Notes under the pieces: generated by a model
What the model was told of the DNA's origin: nothing
Databases searched by the model: none
Seen by the model: the letters and a program-made list of their open reading frames with translations, nothing else
Made by a program: the position numbers and the translations under genes
Source: Providencia burhodogranariea DSM 19968
Lineage (GTDB): Bacteria > Pseudomonadota > Gammaproteobacteria > Enterobacterales > Enterobacteriaceae
Direction of reading: 5' to 3'
Length of the DNA stretch: 52,403 nt
Assembly (NCBI RefSeq): GCF_000314855.2
Contig: NZ_KB233222.1
Coordinates: 2,440,530-2,492,932 of the forward strand
Shown: positions 52,148 through 52,403 of the stretch, one piece after another
Layout: the number at the start of each line of letters is the position of its first letter
Numbering within the stretch: position 1 is the first letter of the stretch

Positions 52148-52403
52148 TGTCCACTTCCCTAAAATGAGACCGCTATAATTAGATTTTCTGCCCTAAAAGT
52201 TGCAGAGGTCGTGATGAAAAAAGTACGTTTTACTGAGACTCAAATCGTCAATATTTTAAAACTCACTGATTCAGGTATGAAAGTCGATGATATTTGTCGG
52301 CAAAATGGGATCAGTAGTGCGACTTATTATAACTGGAAATCAAAGTACGGTGGCATGGAAGCCAATGATGTTAAACGATTAAAAGAGCTTGAAGAAGAAA
52401 ATG
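52148..52403 (+). mobile_element. IS3-family element, left part
   Basis: The likely left end TGTCCACTTCCC begins near 52148. A transposase reading frame starts at 52214. The element continues beyond the window, so right end and target duplication cannot be checked. Confidence 0.55.
52214..52403 (+). CDS. IS3-family transposase OrfA (partial)
   Basis: The frame MKKVRFTETQIVNILKLTDS continues with a helix-turn-helix (DICRQNGISSATYYNW) and KYGGMEANDVKRLKELEEEN, the standard OrfA of IS3 elements. GAGG precedes the ATG. 63 codons are inside the window and the frame runs off the right edge, so the gene is cut by the window, not broken. Confidence 0.88.
   Translation, partial: MKKVRFTETQIVNILKLTDSGMKVDDICRQNGISSATYYNWKSKYGGMEANDVKRLKELEEEN

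Overview
The window is a stretch of enterobacterial chromosome, about 38-40% G+C by eye. Gene order and protein similarity point to the Morganellaceae, most likely Providencia. This assignment rests on recognised E. coli-type gene order, low G+C, ERIC repeats and an scsABCD cluster of the Proteus/Salmonella kind; the species cannot be fixed from sequence reading alone.

Left to right: (1) 98-7157, ubiF facing left, then miaB-ybeZ-ybeY-corC-lnt (tRNA modification, rRNA maturation, envelope, lipoprotein N-acylation). (2) 7158-15221, an accessory block where E. coli would go straight from lnt to gltI. It holds degenerate ERIC-type repeats, a dead IS5-family element inserted in an ERIC, a divergent locus of an NrtR-type Nudix regulator facing an SPFH-domain gene plus an NAD-kinase-like gene, and the copper/redox cluster scsABCD. 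(3) 15709-18860, gltIJKL glutamate/aspartate ABC importer. (4) 19418-31861, leuS-lptE-holA-nadD, a DUF1722 gene, rsfS-rlmH-mrdA-mrdB-rlpA-dacA-ybeD (translation, LPS export, DNA polymerase clamp loader, NAD synthesis, cell-wall elongation). (5) 32288-32837, an AT-rich frameshifted orphan gene, followed by lipB-lipA (lipoate) and cspE and ogt facing left. (6) 36164-50715, nrdHIEF, proVWX, an intact YgaY-like MFS transporter, and mprA-emrA-emrB. In E. coli this block lies far away on the chromosome (near 2.8 Mb), so the two blocks are joined here. (7) 50907-52403, a TetR regulator divergent from an HPP-family membrane protein with a clear palindromic operator pair, then the left end of an IS3-family element running off the window.

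Most genes are core housekeeping genes. The parts most worth a second look are the NrtR/SPFH/NAD-kinase-like locus with three matched TGTC-N5-GACA boxes placed on both divergent promoters, the frameshifted effector-like orphan with an A8 tract, the three tandem ERIC copies inside the proU operon, the TetR/HPP operator, and several minimal IS remnants. Terminators, operators and start-codon corrections (several genes start at GTG or TTG) were read directly from the sequence. Promoter and operator assignments are inferences. Comparisons with E. coli are from memory, not from a database search.
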